64,000 nt of DNA from Tsukamurella sp. 1534 (GTDB lineage: Bacteria; Actinomycetota; Actinomycetes; Mycobacteriales; Mycobacteriaceae), in contig NZ_HE997627.1 in the NCBI RefSeq assembly GCF_000312385.1, positions 1,071,282 to 1,135,281 on the forward strand, written 5' to 3'. Numbering within the stretch: the first letter of the stretch is position 1; every line of letters begins with the position of its first letter. Both the position numbers and the translations under genes were made by a program. Shown here one piece after another: positions 27,292-37,500 of the stretch. Below the pieces are notes generated by a model. The model was not told the origin of the DNA. It saw nothing but the letters and a program-made list of their open reading frames with translations, and did not search any database.

Positions 27292-28048
27292 CCGTTCGAC
27301 CAGCGCGACGATCGTCGAGCGCATCCGGCCCCGGGCCGCCCTCGATCACCGCGGCGAGGACGGCCCCGGCGCGCAGCAGGGCCAGCTGTCGGCGTCCTAT
27401 CGCCGCGATCCGTGCGTCGAGGGCCGCTTCCGAGGACGCCCCGTCGCCCAGCTCCCGCAGGGCCATCACGGCCCGTCGGGCATCGGGGATCCGGTAGCCC
27501 GCACCCCGCAGCTCCGCGACGATCCGCGCCATCCGCACCTCCGGAACCGGATACCGCCGCGCCGCACCGGGACTCGCCGAACGCGACGGCATGAGCAGGC
27601 CCTCGCGCTCCCAGAACCGCAGCGTGGACGCGCGCACCCCCAGCGCCCCGGCGAGCTCGGTGATCGTGAGGTCGTCTCCCGGCGCCGGCGGGGCCTCGAC
27701 TGCCGCTTCACCGCGCACCGCACGGAGGGCCGCGCGCGCAGCGAGCGCCTGCTCGCGTTCCCGGGCGAGCTCCTCGTGCAGGCCGGCCACGAGGGCGACC
27801 GCCGCGTCGGCCCCCTCCGCCCGCACCCCGCGGAACACGGACCGCGCCCGGACGGGCCCCACCGCCGCCGCCAGGTCGCGGTAGGCGCGCAGGTCACGCA
27901 CGTGCTCGTCCGAGTACACGCGGTACCCGTTCGGGGCGCGGGGCACCGGGGCGAGGACTCCCGCCGCCTCCAGGTCGCGGATCTGCTGGAGGCTGTACCC
28001 GGTCGCCGACGACACCTGTGCTGTGCCCGACCCGACGCGCTCCGCCAC
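27284..28048 (-). CDS. MerR-family regulator with two HTH domains
   Basis: 254 residues. A first MerR winged helix is at about 10-75 (ATGYSLQQIRDLEAAGVL, PNGYRVYSDEHV). After a helical segment, a second HTH is at about 128-190 (LTITELAGALGVRASTLRFWEREGLL, with ARRYPVPEVRMARIV). A tandem MerR arrangement in one chain is unusual. GTG is preceded by GGAGGG. A possible promoter on this strand is TTGAAG-N17-TACGGA within the 37-base gap to the divergent gene, overlapping direct repeats that may be its own binding site. The inducer is unknown. Confidence 0.82.
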   Translation of the reverse strand: MAERVGSGTAQVSSATGYSLQQIRDLEAAGVLAPVPRAPNGYRVYSDEHVRDLRAYRDLAAAVGPVRARSVFRGVRAEGADAAVALVAGLHEELAREREQALAARAALRAVRGEAAVEAPPAPGDDLTITELAGALGVRASTLRFWEREGLLMPSRSASPGAARRYPVPEVRMARIVAELRGAGYRIPDARRAVMALRELGDGASSEAALDARIAAIGRRQLALLRAGAVLAAVIEGGPGPDALDDRRAGRTAT

Positions 28049-28063
28049 GAACCCTCCGTAAGC

Positions 28064-28085
28064 ACTTCAACCTCATACTTCAACC
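28064..28085. promoter_or_regulatory. direct repeat, likely MerR-type operator
   Basis: ACTTCAACC occurs at 28064-28072 and again at 28077-28085 (13-base period), ending at the ATG of the DUF6194 gene. On the minus strand the copies supply TTGAAG -35-like hexamers for merR. It is placed to control both genes. Confidence 0.5.
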
Positions 28086-28526
28086 ATGAGTATGCAGGAG
28101 ATCATCGATCACGCCCGTGCCCTGGAGGACGTCGTCGAGCTGGCACCCGCACCGGGCAGCGAGTTCCCCGAGGTCGCCTGGGGCGACCACTTCTTCTACC
28201 ACTCCCCCGACGGCCGGATCCCCGAACGCGGCCAGCCGTTCGCGACGATCGTCACCAAGGACTACCCGGGTGACGAGCTGTCCGAGCTCGGCGGCCCCGG
28301 CCGCTTCCGGCTGAACATCCACGTGGGGCGGGCCCGGTTCGGCGAGCTGGTGTCCCCCGACGAGGACGACTACGCCACGGCGGACCGCGTGATCCCGCAC
28401 CCCCTGTACGCCCGGCAGGGCTGGGTCGCCGTGGTGACGCCGGGCCCCCGATCGGTCGGCCTGGCCATCGGCCTCCTGGGCGAGGCGCACGCGGCCGCCG
28501 TCGCTCGGGCGGAGCGCCGGGGCTAG
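28086..28526 (+). CDS. DUF6194-like protein of unknown function
   Basis: 146 residues, soluble. Motifs are WGDHFFYHSPDGRIPERGQPFATIV, split here as WGDHFFYHSPDG and PFATIVTKDYPGDE, then FRLNIHVGRARFGEL and VIPHPLYARQGWVAVVTPG. This pattern matches a small actinobacterial family (DUF6194) with no known activity; it may be a YjbR/MmcQ-like fold. CATACT ends 6 bases before the ATG, a weak -10 consistent with the leaderless genes nearby. It is divergent from, and probably regulated by, the tandem-HTH MerR protein. Confidence 0.65.
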   Translation: MSMQEIIDHARALEDVVELAPAPGSEFPEVAWGDHFFYHSPDGRIPERGQPFATIVTKDYPGDELSELGGPGRFRLNIHVGRARFGELVSPDEDDYATADRVIPHPLYARQGWVAVVTPGPRSVGLAIGLLGEAHAAAVARAERRG

Positions 28527-28574
28527 GAGCCCCGGCGGAGCCGGGTCGCGGGGTCCGTGTGTGCGAGAGACACG

Positions 28575-28607
28575 GAGGGCACCGCCGGGATTCCCGACGG
28601 TGCCCTC
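28575..28607. terminator. hairpin downstream of carboxylase and DUF6194 genes
   Basis: GAGGGCACCG (28575-28584) pairs with CGGTGCCCTC (28598-28607) around a 13-base loop. It lies between convergent genes and is a likely bidirectional terminator, 16 bases past the end of the lipid operon. Confidence 0.6.
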
Positions 28608-28623
28608 GCGTACGTCCCCCGAT

Positions 28624-31600
28624 CTACTTCTCGGCGGCCTTCTTCGCCTCGGCGGCCTCGATCACCGCGATGATCTTCGGGCGCAGATCGGCGGCGGCGA
28701 CGATCTCGTCGACCGAGCCCACCTCGACCGCGCGACGGATGCTGTGCACCGCGTCGAACTCCGACGCCACCTGGCCCAGCTTCTCGGCGCGGACCGAGCT
28801 GCGCACCTCGTCGAGCTCGGCGACCAGCGCCGCCCGCTCGGTGCCGCTGGCCTCCGCGACGAGCGCCTCCAGCTCCTTGACGCGGGAGTCGCCGTCGGTG
28901 CGCGCGTTCACCTCGCCGGCGAACACCACTGCGGCGGCGGGGGCACCGCCGAGCACCGAGGCGAACGAGCCCTCGATGGCCAGCACCGTCATGTTGGAGT
29001 TCAGCTGCTTGCTGAACACCACGAAGGCGCCGCCGTGGTAGCGCGAGATCACGCAGAACACGATCGGGCCGTCGAAGTTGACGATCGCGCGGCCGATCTC
29101 GGCGCCGTACTCCAGCTGGAGCTTGCGCAGCGACTCCGGCGAACCGTCGAACCCGGACAGGTTCGCGAGCACCACGAGCGGGCGGTTGCCGCTGGCGCCG
29201 TTGATGGCTCGCGCCGCCTTCTTCGACGACTGCGGGAACAGCGTGCCCGCGGTGTAGGTGTCCGGGCCGTCCGTTGCCGGGAAGCCCAGGCGCGGAACCG
29301 ACTTCGATTCGATGCCCAACAGGCACACCGGGATGCCGCCGAGGTGCACGTCCTGCACCACCGCGGTCTCCGCGTCGGCCATCGTCGCCCAGCGCTCCAA
29401 CACCTCGTGGTCCTGATCGGACAGCGCGCGCATCACGGTGCGGATGTCGAACGGCTTCTTGCGATCCGGGTTCTTCTCCGAGGAGAAGATGTCGCCCACC
29501 GTGGTGAAGTCGCTGTCCGCGAGGACGTGCGGGTACTCCGTGATGTCGCGGTCCGCCGGGTCCGTGGTGGCGGCGCGGCGCGGCGCGTCCTCGCCCGGAG
29601 CGATGTAGGTGTGCGCGTAATGCTCCATCAGGATCTTGTGCGCGCCCACCAGGTCCGGGGCCCAGTACTGCGCCTGGCCGTTGGGGCCCATGATCCGGTC
29701 GTACCCGCCGATGCCGAAGTTGTCCTCGGCCGAGACGCCGCCGGAGAAGTCCAGCGACTGCTTGCCGGTGAGCACCATGGCCGACTCCGGAGTCATGATC
29801 AGCACGCCCTTGGTGTGCATGAGCATGGTGGCCTCGGCGTTCCAGTACGGCTGCGCGCCCACGTTGATTCCGGCGGACACGATGTTGATCTCGCCGCCCT
29901 CCTGCGTGAACTCGACGATCTTCTTCAGCGCCGCGGCCACCCAGTCCATGTTCTCCGTACCGGAGTCCATCGAGATCCGGGCGCCCGCGGACAGCGCGTA
30001 CCACTCGACGGGAACCTGCATCCGCTCCGCGAGGTCGATCGCCGCGATGATCCGGCGGCACTCGGCCTCGGCCAGCGCGCCCAGCGACTTGGTCGGATCA
30101 CCCAGCAGCAGAACGCGCTTGACGCCCTCGGGGTAGTCGTCGGTCGGCGTGGAGACGACGCCGGCCACGATGCCGGCGGTGTTGCGGCCCTTCGCCCGCT
30201 CCGCGGGCACCAGCACGTCGGCGATATCGCCCTCGGCCAGCTCGTACTCGACGAAATCGCCCAGCGCGCCGGTCAGTTCGTACGGGTAGGCGGTGTTGCG
30301 GCTCGCGGCGCGCAGCACCTTCTGCCGGTATCCGTCGATGGGCTCGACGGTGTCCTCCGTGGGCTCACCGATCTGCAGCTCGGCCCGGCCGGTGGGGCTG
30401 AACGACACCCGCACCTCGGTCTTGGTGAGCTGCCCGGTCTCCGCATCGCGGCGGCGGCCGATCAGCAGCACCTCCTCCAGGCCGGCACCGACCGTGGTGG
30501 CCTCGATGTGCCCGACGAGGGCCTCGAGCTCACCGTCGCTGAGCTCCACCGGCGGCCAGATGTACATGACGATCCGGTTGGTGGGCAGCCGCTTCGTGGA
30601 CGGACGGCCGGCCTGGGCCCGCCGGATCGAGTCGACGCACGTGGCGAGGGCGATCTCCGCGGTCGGCAGGGCCAGCATCCGGCCCTCGCGATCGCGCACC
30701 GCCGCCAGGTCGCGGACCTGTGCGAACGCCACCAGCCGGTCGTCGGCCGGATTGTCCTTGGCCACGGCGCGGTACAGGTACACCTCCTCGTCGTCCGACG
30801 AGGGCAGCCGGGTCAGGTCGAACCGGCGGAGCCGCTCGAGCTGCATGCGCTGCGCGATGTACGGGTGCAGGCCGCGGATCAACCGGTCCTCGCCGAAGCC
30901 GTTGGTGCCGGCACGGAAGGTGAAGTGGTGGTGCATGACCGCGCCGCCGCTCCCCGCCACCGTGATCGTCACGCGACGCACCTGCGCGGGCAGCGGGTGC
31001 CCCGACAGGACGCTGTCGAAGGCCGCGACCATCGCGTCCTGGTCCTCCGGCTGCTGCTCCCAGCTGAGGTAGATGTCGGCGTCCACCGAGGCGGCGCCGT
31101 CGGCCACGGTCGCGAGGCCCGCGACCGCGTCGCCCAGCTGCTCGTACGACACGGCGGCCGAGGCCAGCAGCGCACCGTCGCGCTCCGCGACGACGAACGT
31201 CGTGCCGTCCACCTGCTGGGTGCGCACGTCGGACAGGCCCTTGTTGCCGTAGTAGCGGCGGGTGAGCACCTCGAGCATCACGCTGTTGTCGCGCTGCACG
31301 CCCGGGGTCAGGCGCTCGCCGAGGAGCAGCACCAGCGGTTCGGTGCTGCGCACCATCTGGGCGATCCGGTCCGCGCGGTCGGCGGCGCTCGGGTTCTCGT
31401 CCAGATGCGCCAGGCTCTCCCGGACCGCCGAGTACACGCCCTCGCGGTTGCGGTGCAGCAGCGGCTGCCCGAACCAGGCGAACACCACGCCGCGGGCGAG
31501 GTCGGCGATCACCGGGTAGCGCGACTGCGTGGCGTCGATGAGGCGCTCCAGCACGGCGCGCGCGTCACCGCCCTGCTCGGCCGACGGTGCGGGTTCGCGC

Positions 31601-34101
31601 AGCCACTTGCGCAGCAGCGCGGTGATCACGCGGACACCGGCCTTGGGCCGCTGCTGGGCCAGGAACACGCGGAACACCGCGCCCTCCAAGTCCGGGGTGC
31701 GGTCCAGTTCGGTGATGCCGTAGTGGCCGAGCGCGGCCGCGAGCTTCGCCCGATAGGAGTCGGGCAGGCCGGCGCGGTCGGCGTCCAGGCTGCGCAGGTA
31801 GGTGTGGAAGTGCTCGCGGGGGCTGTGCACCTCGTCGTCGCCGCCGACGGGGCGCCGCAGGCCCAGCTCCGCCAGGTCGGCGAAGACGCCCACCAGGGCG
31901 AGCTCCTCGGCCGTCGGGACGGCGCCCTCGAGCTCCGCGGCCACGCGGTCCACGAGGTAGTCGTCGAGGCGGCGGCCCTCGTGCGCCGGGTCCACGTCGA
32001 AGCCCAGCAGCAGGCTGCGCAGGCCCTCCCGCCCGGCCGCGGCGCGCTCGACGGCGCCGCGACGGACGGTGACCTCGGGCAGGTCCAGCGGCACGGTCTC
32101 CACCGCGGCGGCGTCGCCGGCGTCACCGTCGCCCATCGGCTCCAGGCGCAACAGCGGCGCGCCGGCCTCGACCTGGCTGCCGACGGTGACCGCGCACTCC
32201 TTGACGCGGGCGGCGAACGGCGCGCGCAGCACCGTCTCCATCTTCATCGACTCGAGCACGAGGATCGGGGCACCGGCCTCCACCTCGTCGCCCACGGCGA
32301 GCGGCACGGCCACCACGAGCGCGGGCGCGGGCGAGCGGACCACGCCGCCCTCGTCGCGGCTGACGCGGTGCGTGACACCGTCCACGTCGACCACGTGGAC
32401 CGGGCCGTGCGTGCCGGTGGTGAGCCGGTACCGGACGCCGTTGACCACGGCCTGGCCGGTGTGGTTGTCGAAACGCTCGAGATCGACGTCGGCCGTGCGG
32501 GTCTCGGCGCCGTTCTCGATGACGAGGCGGAAGCGATTGCCGCCGATGCGGGCGACCCGCACGCGGTAACTCGACCCGCGCAGCTTGAAATCGAGCGGCT
32601 GGCCGCTCTCGTGCTGCACCTGCGGGCGGCCGCCCGACGCGGTGGTCAGCAGGCGCTGCAGCTCGATCTGCTCCTCGTCCTCGTACGCGTCGATCGCGGC
32701 CGAGGCCAGCGCGACCGCGGTGTGCCGGTCCGCGACCAGCCGGCCCTCGCCGCGCACACGGTCGATCCAGCCGGTGTCGGCGCTGCCGTCGATCACCTCG
32801 GGCTGGCCCAGCAGGTCGAGCACGAAGCTCTTGTTGGTGGCGCCGCCCTCGATGATCACGCGGGTCTCGTTCATGGCGCGGCGCAGGCGCCCGAGCGCCT
32901 CGTCCCGGTCCTTGCCGTACGCGATGACCTTGGCGATCATCGAGTCGAAGTCGGCGGGAATGGTGTCGCCCTGGGAGACACCGGTATCGATGCGGATACC
33001 GGGGCCCGCGGGCAGGTCGAGCAGCGCGATGCGGCCCGGCGCGGGCGCGAAGTCGCGGTCGGGGTCCTCCGCGTTCAGGCGCGCCTCGATGGCGTGCCCG
33101 CGCTCCACCGGCGGCTCACCCGTGAGCTTGCCGCCCGACGCCACGTGCAGCTGCGCGCGCACCAGGTCGAAGCTGTTGGTGACCTCGGTGATCGGATGCT
33201 CCACCTGCAGGCGGGTGTTCACCTCGAGGAAGGCGAGCAGATCGTCGCCCGGATGGTAGAGGAACTCGACGGTGGCGGCGCCGCGGTACCCCACGCGCAC
33301 GGCCAGCCGTTCCGCGGACTCCTTGAGCCGCTTCACCTGCTCCTCGCCGAGGACCGGCGACGCCGACTCCTCGATGACCTTCTGATTGCGGCGCTGCACC
33401 GAACAGTCGCGCACGCCGAGCGCCCAGGCCGTCTCGCCGTCGGAGATCACCTGGACCTCCACGTGCCGGGCGCCGGTCACCAGGCGCTCCAGGAACACGA
33501 CGCCGCTGCCGAACGCACGCTCGGCCTCCTCGCGGGTGCGCAGGTAGGCGTCCTCGAGCTCCTCGAACGAGGTGACCTTGCGGATGCCTCGACCGCCGCC
33601 GCCCGCGGTGGCCTTGAGCATCAGCGGGTAGCCGATGTCCTCGGCCTTGGTCTTGGCCTCCTCCAGCGTCTCCACCGGGCCGCGGCTCCACGGCGCGACG
33701 GGGACGCCGACTTCCTCGGCGATGAGCTTGGCGCCGATCTTGTCGCCCAGCTGCCGCATCGCGTCGGCGCTCGGGCCGACGAAGGTCACACCGACCTCGG
33801 CGCACTTCTCGGCGAAGGCGGGGTCCTCGGCGACGAAGCCCCAGCCGACCCACGCCGCGTCGGCGCCGGTCTCGGTGAGGGCCTGCCCCAGCAGCTCCAG
33901 ATTCAGGTACGGGCGTGCAGCCGCCGGGCCCAGGTCGTACGCGATGTCCGCCTCGCGCACGAACGTCGCCGTGCGGTCGACGTCGGTGTACAGGGCGACC
34001 GTCTCGATCTGCTGTCCGGTTTCTGCGGCCAGGTCGCGGACCGCGTGGATGAGGCGCATCGCGGCCTCGCCCCGGTTCACGATGGCGATTCGGCTGAACA
34101 C
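28624..34101 (-). CDS. eukaryote-like single-chain acyl-CoA carboxylase
   Basis: 1825 residues from GTG (AAAGGGA upstream). Domain order: biotin carboxylase (about 1-450; ATP-grasp loop TAGGGGRGI, catalytic EVNTRLQVEHP), a BT-like linker, biotinyl domain with ESMKMET (biotin on Lys620), a central region of about 550 residues resembling the ACC-central domain, then carboxyltransferase (about 1230-1800; NVGAQPYWNAE, FGIGGYDRIMGPNG). This is the plan of eukaryotic acetyl-CoA carboxylase; most actinobacteria use separate alpha, beta and epsilon subunits. It should make malonyl-CoA or a longer carboxyacyl-CoA. Its place after fas and acpS suggests it feeds FAS-I. Substrate is inferred. Confidence 0.9.
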   Translation of the reverse strand: MFSRIAIVNRGEAAMRLIHAVRDLAAETGQQIETVALYTDVDRTATFVREADIAYDLGPAAARPYLNLELLGQALTETGADAAWVGWGFVAEDPAFAEKCAEVGVTFVGPSADAMRQLGDKIGAKLIAEEVGVPVAPWSRGPVETLEEAKTKAEDIGYPLMLKATAGGGGRGIRKVTSFEELEDAYLRTREEAERAFGSGVVFLERLVTGARHVEVQVISDGETAWALGVRDCSVQRRNQKVIEESASPVLGEEQVKRLKESAERLAVRVGYRGAATVEFLYHPGDDLLAFLEVNTRLQVEHPITEVTNSFDLVRAQLHVASGGKLTGEPPVERGHAIEARLNAEDPDRDFAPAPGRIALLDLPAGPGIRIDTGVSQGDTIPADFDSMIAKVIAYGKDRDEALGRLRRAMNETRVIIEGGATNKSFVLDLLGQPEVIDGSADTGWIDRVRGEGRLVADRHTAVALASAAIDAYEDEEQIELQRLLTTASGGRPQVQHESGQPLDFKLRGSSYRVRVARIGGNRFRLVIENGAETRTADVDLERFDNHTGQAVVNGVRYRLTTGTHGPVHVVDVDGVTHRVSRDEGGVVRSPAPALVVAVPLAVGDEVEAGAPILVLESMKMETVLRAPFAARVKECAVTVGSQVEAGAPLLRLEPMGDGDAGDAAAVETVPLDLPEVTVRRGAVERAAAGREGLRSLLLGFDVDPAHEGRRLDDYLVDRVAAELEGAVPTAEELALVGVFADLAELGLRRPVGGDDEVHSPREHFHTYLRSLDADRAGLPDSYRAKLAAALGHYGITELDRTPDLEGAVFRVFLAQQRPKAGVRVITALLRKWLREPAPSAEQGGDARAVLERLIDATQSRYPVIADLARGVVFAWFGQPLLHRNREGVYSAVRESLAHLDENPSAADRADRIAQMVRSTEPLVLLLGERLTPGVQRDNSVMLEVLTRRYYGNKGLSDVRTQQVDGTTFVVAERDGALLASAAVSYEQLGDAVAGLATVADGAASVDADIYLSWEQQPEDQDAMVAAFDSVLSGHPLPAQVRRVTITVAGSGGAVMHHHFTFRAGTNGFGEDRLIRGLHPYIAQRMQLERLRRFDLTRLPSSDDEEVYLYRAVAKDNPADDRLVAFAQVRDLAAVRDREGRMLALPTAEIALATCVDSIRRAQAGRPSTKRLPTNRIVMYIWPPVELSDGELEALVGHIEATTVGAGLEEVLLIGRRRDAETGQLTKTEVRVSFSPTGRAELQIGEPTEDTVEPIDGYRQKVLRAASRNTAYPYELTGALGDFVEYELAEGDIADVLVPAERAKGRNTAGIVAGVVSTPTDDYPEGVKRVLLLGDPTKSLGALAEAECRRIIAAIDLAERMQVPVEWYALSAGARISMDSGTENMDWVAAALKKIVEFTQEGGEINIVSAGINVGAQPYWNAEATMLMHTKGVLIMTPESAMVLTGKQSLDFSGGVSAEDNFGIGGYDRIMGPNGQAQYWAPDLVGAHKILMEHYAHTYIAPGEDAPRRAATTDPADRDITEYPHVLADSDFTTVGDIFSSEKNPDRKKPFDIRTVMRALSDQDHEVLERWATMADAETAVVQDVHLGGIPVCLLGIESKSVPRLGFPATDGPDTYTAGTLFPQSSKKAARAINGASGNRPLVVLANLSGFDGSPESLRKLQLEYGAEIGRAIVNFDGPIVFCVISRYHGGAFVVFSKQLNSNMTVLAIEGSFASVLGGAPAAAVVFAGEVNARTDGDSRVKELEALVAEASGTERAALVAELDEVRSSVRAEKLGQVASEFDAVHSIRRAVEVGSVDEIVAAADLRPKIIAVIEAAEAKKAAEK

Positions 34102-34135
34102 TCGCTTGTTCCCTTTCGGCTGTAACAGGTGCGAA

Positions 34136-34159
34136 GCGGGCCCGCCGTGGCGGGCCCGC
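34136..34159. promoter_or_regulatory. strong hairpin between acpS and carboxylase gene
   Basis: GCGGGCCCGCC-GT-GGCGGGCCCGC: perfect 11-base arms inside the 68-base gap. No T run follows on the minus strand, so it may attenuate, pause or protect mRNA rather than fully terminate. It could lower carboxylase output relative to fas-acpS. Confidence 0.45.
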
Positions 34160-34169
34160 CGCGCTCTTC

Positions 34170-34553
34170 TTAAGTCTTCTCGATCACCGCGACCGCCGCC
34201 GCGGTATCGCCGTCGTGGGTGAGCGAGAGGTGGATCGTCGCCTCCGGCCCCAGGTCGTCGGCGATCCGGCCGTGCACCCGCACGGCCGGTCTCCCCCACG
34301 CGTCCGACACCACTTCGACCTCCCGCGCACCGATCTCCTTCTCTGCGGGCCGCTGCGCGTAGTAGCCCGCCGAGAACGCCTTGAACACCGCCTCCTTGGC
34401 CGCCCACCGGGCGGCCAGGGAACGGACGTCGCCGTCGGCGTCCCGTCGTTCGGCGGGACTGAACGACGAGAGCATCGTGGTCCCGGGTTGCGCCAGTTGC
34501 TCCGCGAACCCGGGCACGTGCACCACGTCGATCCCGATCCCCACCACGGCCAT
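34170..34553 (-). CDS. acpS: holo-[acyl-carrier-protein] synthase
   Basis: 127 residues. AcpS signatures are VGIGIDVVHV at the N terminus (metal-binding Asp) and AARWAAKEAVFKAF (Glu of the active site). The end IHLSLTHDGDTAAAVAV is also typical. It transfers 4'-phosphopantetheine from CoA to the ACP domain of FAS-I. It follows fas by 18 bases, as in mycobacteria. A -10-like TAGGCT ends 7 bases before its ATG within the fas-acpS gap, so an internal leaderless promoter is possible besides read-through. Confidence 0.95.
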   Translation of the reverse strand: MAVVGIGIDVVHVPGFAEQLAQPGTTMLSSFSPAERRDADGDVRSLAARWAAKEAVFKAFSAGYYAQRPAEKEIGAREVEVVSDAWGRPAVRVHGRIADDLGPEATIHLSLTHDGDTAAAVAVIEKT

Positions 34554-34571
34554 GGCGGGAAGCCTATCCGC

Positions 34572-37500
34572 CTAGCTGCACCCGCCGGCGCAGTACGTGC
34601 CGTCGGGACCGAGCCGGGTGTCGTCGTCCAGCAGCAACTCGGCTTCCCGGGCGTCCGTGGCCGACGACGAGGAATCCGCGCCGAACCGCCGGCCGGCCGG
34701 CGGCTTGCGGTACAGGTCCGAGCGACCGCACATGGCCGACAGGACCGCCCGCTGCCCCGCGACCTCGCGCTCGCGCGCCGCCGCCAGGTACGCCGCCCTG
34801 GTCTCGGGGTCCAGCGACGCCAGGAAGGCGTCGCGGTGGACGACCGCGATGAGACCCGAGACGTGACCGAAACCGAGCGAGGTCAGCAGGCCTGCCTTGG
34901 CCGTGAATCCCTGCCCCAGCCGCGCGGTGTCGCGCAGCCACACCAGGTGCGGGTACTTGCGCATCTCGTCGTCCACGCAGTCGAGGCTGCGGTTCGGCGG
35001 GATGACGCCCTCGTTGAGCATCTGGCACATGCCGATCAGCTGGAACGCCGCCGCGCCGCCCTTGGCGTGACCGGTCAGCGACTTCTGCGACACCACGAAC
35101 AGCGGTGCGCCCTTGCTGCGGCCGATCGACTCGGCGATGCGCTCGTGCAGCTGCGCCTCGTTCGGGTCGTTCGCGTTGGTCGACGTGTCGTGCTTGCTGA
35201 TGATCGACACGTCGTCGGCCGCGACGCCCAGCTGCCGCAGGCTGCGGGCGATCGGCGCCTCGGCGCCTCCCGCGGCCACCGACAGCGCGCCCATACCCGG
35301 CGCCGGGATCGAGGTGTGCACACCGTCGCCGAAGCTCTGCGCCCACGCGACCACACCCAGCACCGGCAGGCCCATCCGCGCCGCGACGTCGCCGCGGGCC
35401 AGCAGGATCGTGCCGCCGCCCTGCGCCTCGACGAAGCCGGACCGCCGGCGGTCGTTCGCGCGGGAGAAGCGGCGCGGGCTGATGCCCTTGGCCAGCATCT
35501 TCTCGCTGTCCGCGGTGGCCTGCATCATGCCGAAGCCGGTGATGCCCTCGATCGACAGGTCGTCGAAGCCGCCGGTGACGGCGAACATGGCCTTGCCGAC
35601 CTTGATCTTGTCGACGCCCTCCTCGACCGAGACGGCCGCGGTGGCGCACGCGGCGACCGGGTGGATCATCGCGCCGTAACTGCCCACGTAGCTCTGCACC
35701 ACGTGCGCGGCGACGACGTTCGGCAGCGCCTCCTGCAGGATGTCGTTCTGGTTCGGCTCACCCAGCAGGGTGTTGACGAACAGATCGCGCATCGAGCTCA
35801 TGCCGCCCATGCCGGTGCCCTGCGTGTTGGCCACGTGCGCCGGGTGGACGTACTGCATCAGCTCGGCCGGCTCGAAGCCCGCCGAGATGAACGCGTCGAC
35901 GGTGGCCACGAGGTTCCACAGCGCCAGCCGGTCCACCGACTCCATCATCTCCGGGGTGATGCCCCAGTGCGTGGGATCGAAGCCGTCCGGCACCTGGCCG
36001 CCCACGCTGCGCAGCAGTTTGGTACGGCGCGGCACGCGGATCTCGGTGCCCGCCTTGCGGGTCACCTGCCACTCGCCGGTCTCCATCGAGGTGGCGACCG
36101 TGTTCTCCGGGTCGGCGTCCACGAAGGCGCGGGCCTCGGTCTCGTTCGCCACCACGAAGGACATGTCCTCGGGCAGGAACACCGAGACCAGCAGCGGCGC
36201 GGACTGATCGATCATGTCGCCGTCGTCGCTGAACTCGCGGATACCGCACCGCTCGACGACCGTGTCGTGGTACTTGTCGGCCAACTCCGCCTCGGGCACG
36301 AGCTCACCCGACTCGGCGTCGTACCAGCCCGGCTCCGGGTCGTTCTCCCACGTGATCAGGCCGGTGACCCATGCCAGCTCGGCGACGCCGGCCGCGGACA
36401 GCCGCTCGTCGACCTCCATCTCGAACCGGGTCCGGGAGCTGCCGTACGGGCCGACCTCGCCGGCCCCGACCACGACGACCATGTCCTCGGGACGGGCTTC
36501 GACGGTGCCCCAGTCGGGCTCGGCGAGCGTGGCGACGGGGGCGCCGGGCAGGGCCGCGATGGTGCCCTCCTCGTCGTCCTCGGCCGCCTCCGCGAGGCGG
36601 GCCTCCATCGCCTGGTCGGCCAGCGCCTTCATGTCCAGGCTCACGCCGCCCAGGCCGCCGGTGAGATCGGCGAACAGGGGCGCCTGCTCGGCCCGCGCCC
36701 GCGCCTCGGCGGAGGCGTTGGCGAGCAGCTCGTCGGCCATCTCGAAGGTGGACCAGGTGCGCACACCCTCGGCCTCGACGGCCTCGACCAGCGGGTCGTT
36801 GCCGCCCATCAGGCCGGTGCCGCGGACCCAGCCGATGATGGCGTGGGCCAGCGTGACCCGGTCGGACCAGGACTTCTCGGCGTTCCAACGGGTGACCAAC
36901 GCGTCCAGGGAGGCCTTGGCCTCGCCGTACGCCCCGTCGCCGCCGAACATGCCGCGGTTGGGCGAGCCCGGCAGCACCACGTGCAGGTGCGACGCGAGGT
37001 CGGTGTCCTTGCCGACGGCGGCCAGGCCGGCGATGAGCCGCTCGACCGACCACAGCAGGATCTTCATCTCCAGCTCGGCGCGCGGCCCGGCGTCCGCCAT
37101 GTCGCCCGAGACCCGCGGCGCGGCGAACGGGAACAGCAGCGTCGGGACCAGGGCCTCCTTGTGCACCGTCGTGTACGGGCCCACCGTCTCGGCCCAGCGC
37201 TCGCCGATCCACTCGACCAGCGCGTCGACGTCCGCGTAGCTGCCCATGTTGGCGGGCACCACCCACAGGGCGGCGTCCGTGCGGGCGCTGGTGCGGTACA
37301 GCTCCTTGAAGAAGTTCAGGCGCTTCTCGTCCAGCCGCGACGTGGTGCAGATGACCGTCGCGCCGCCGGCCAGCAGGCGCGCGGCGACCGCGGCGGCGAT
37401 CGATCCCGCGGAGGCGCCGGTGACCACGGCCACCTCGCCGGCGTAGACACCGGGCTCCGGGGTCGACTCGGCGAGGCCGGCGAGGAAGGCGTACGCCCGG

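Noticed and set aside
28561-34125. An 1854-codon open frame antisense to the carboxylase
   Set aside because: Same third-position GC artefact; no recognisable domain, composition dominated by R, H, G, D and A.
34102-34407. A 102-residue N-terminal extension of the carboxylase
   Set aside because: It would overlap acpS in another frame and is Arg/Gly-rich nonsense. GTG at 34101 has a ribosome site and begins directly with the biotin carboxylase fold.
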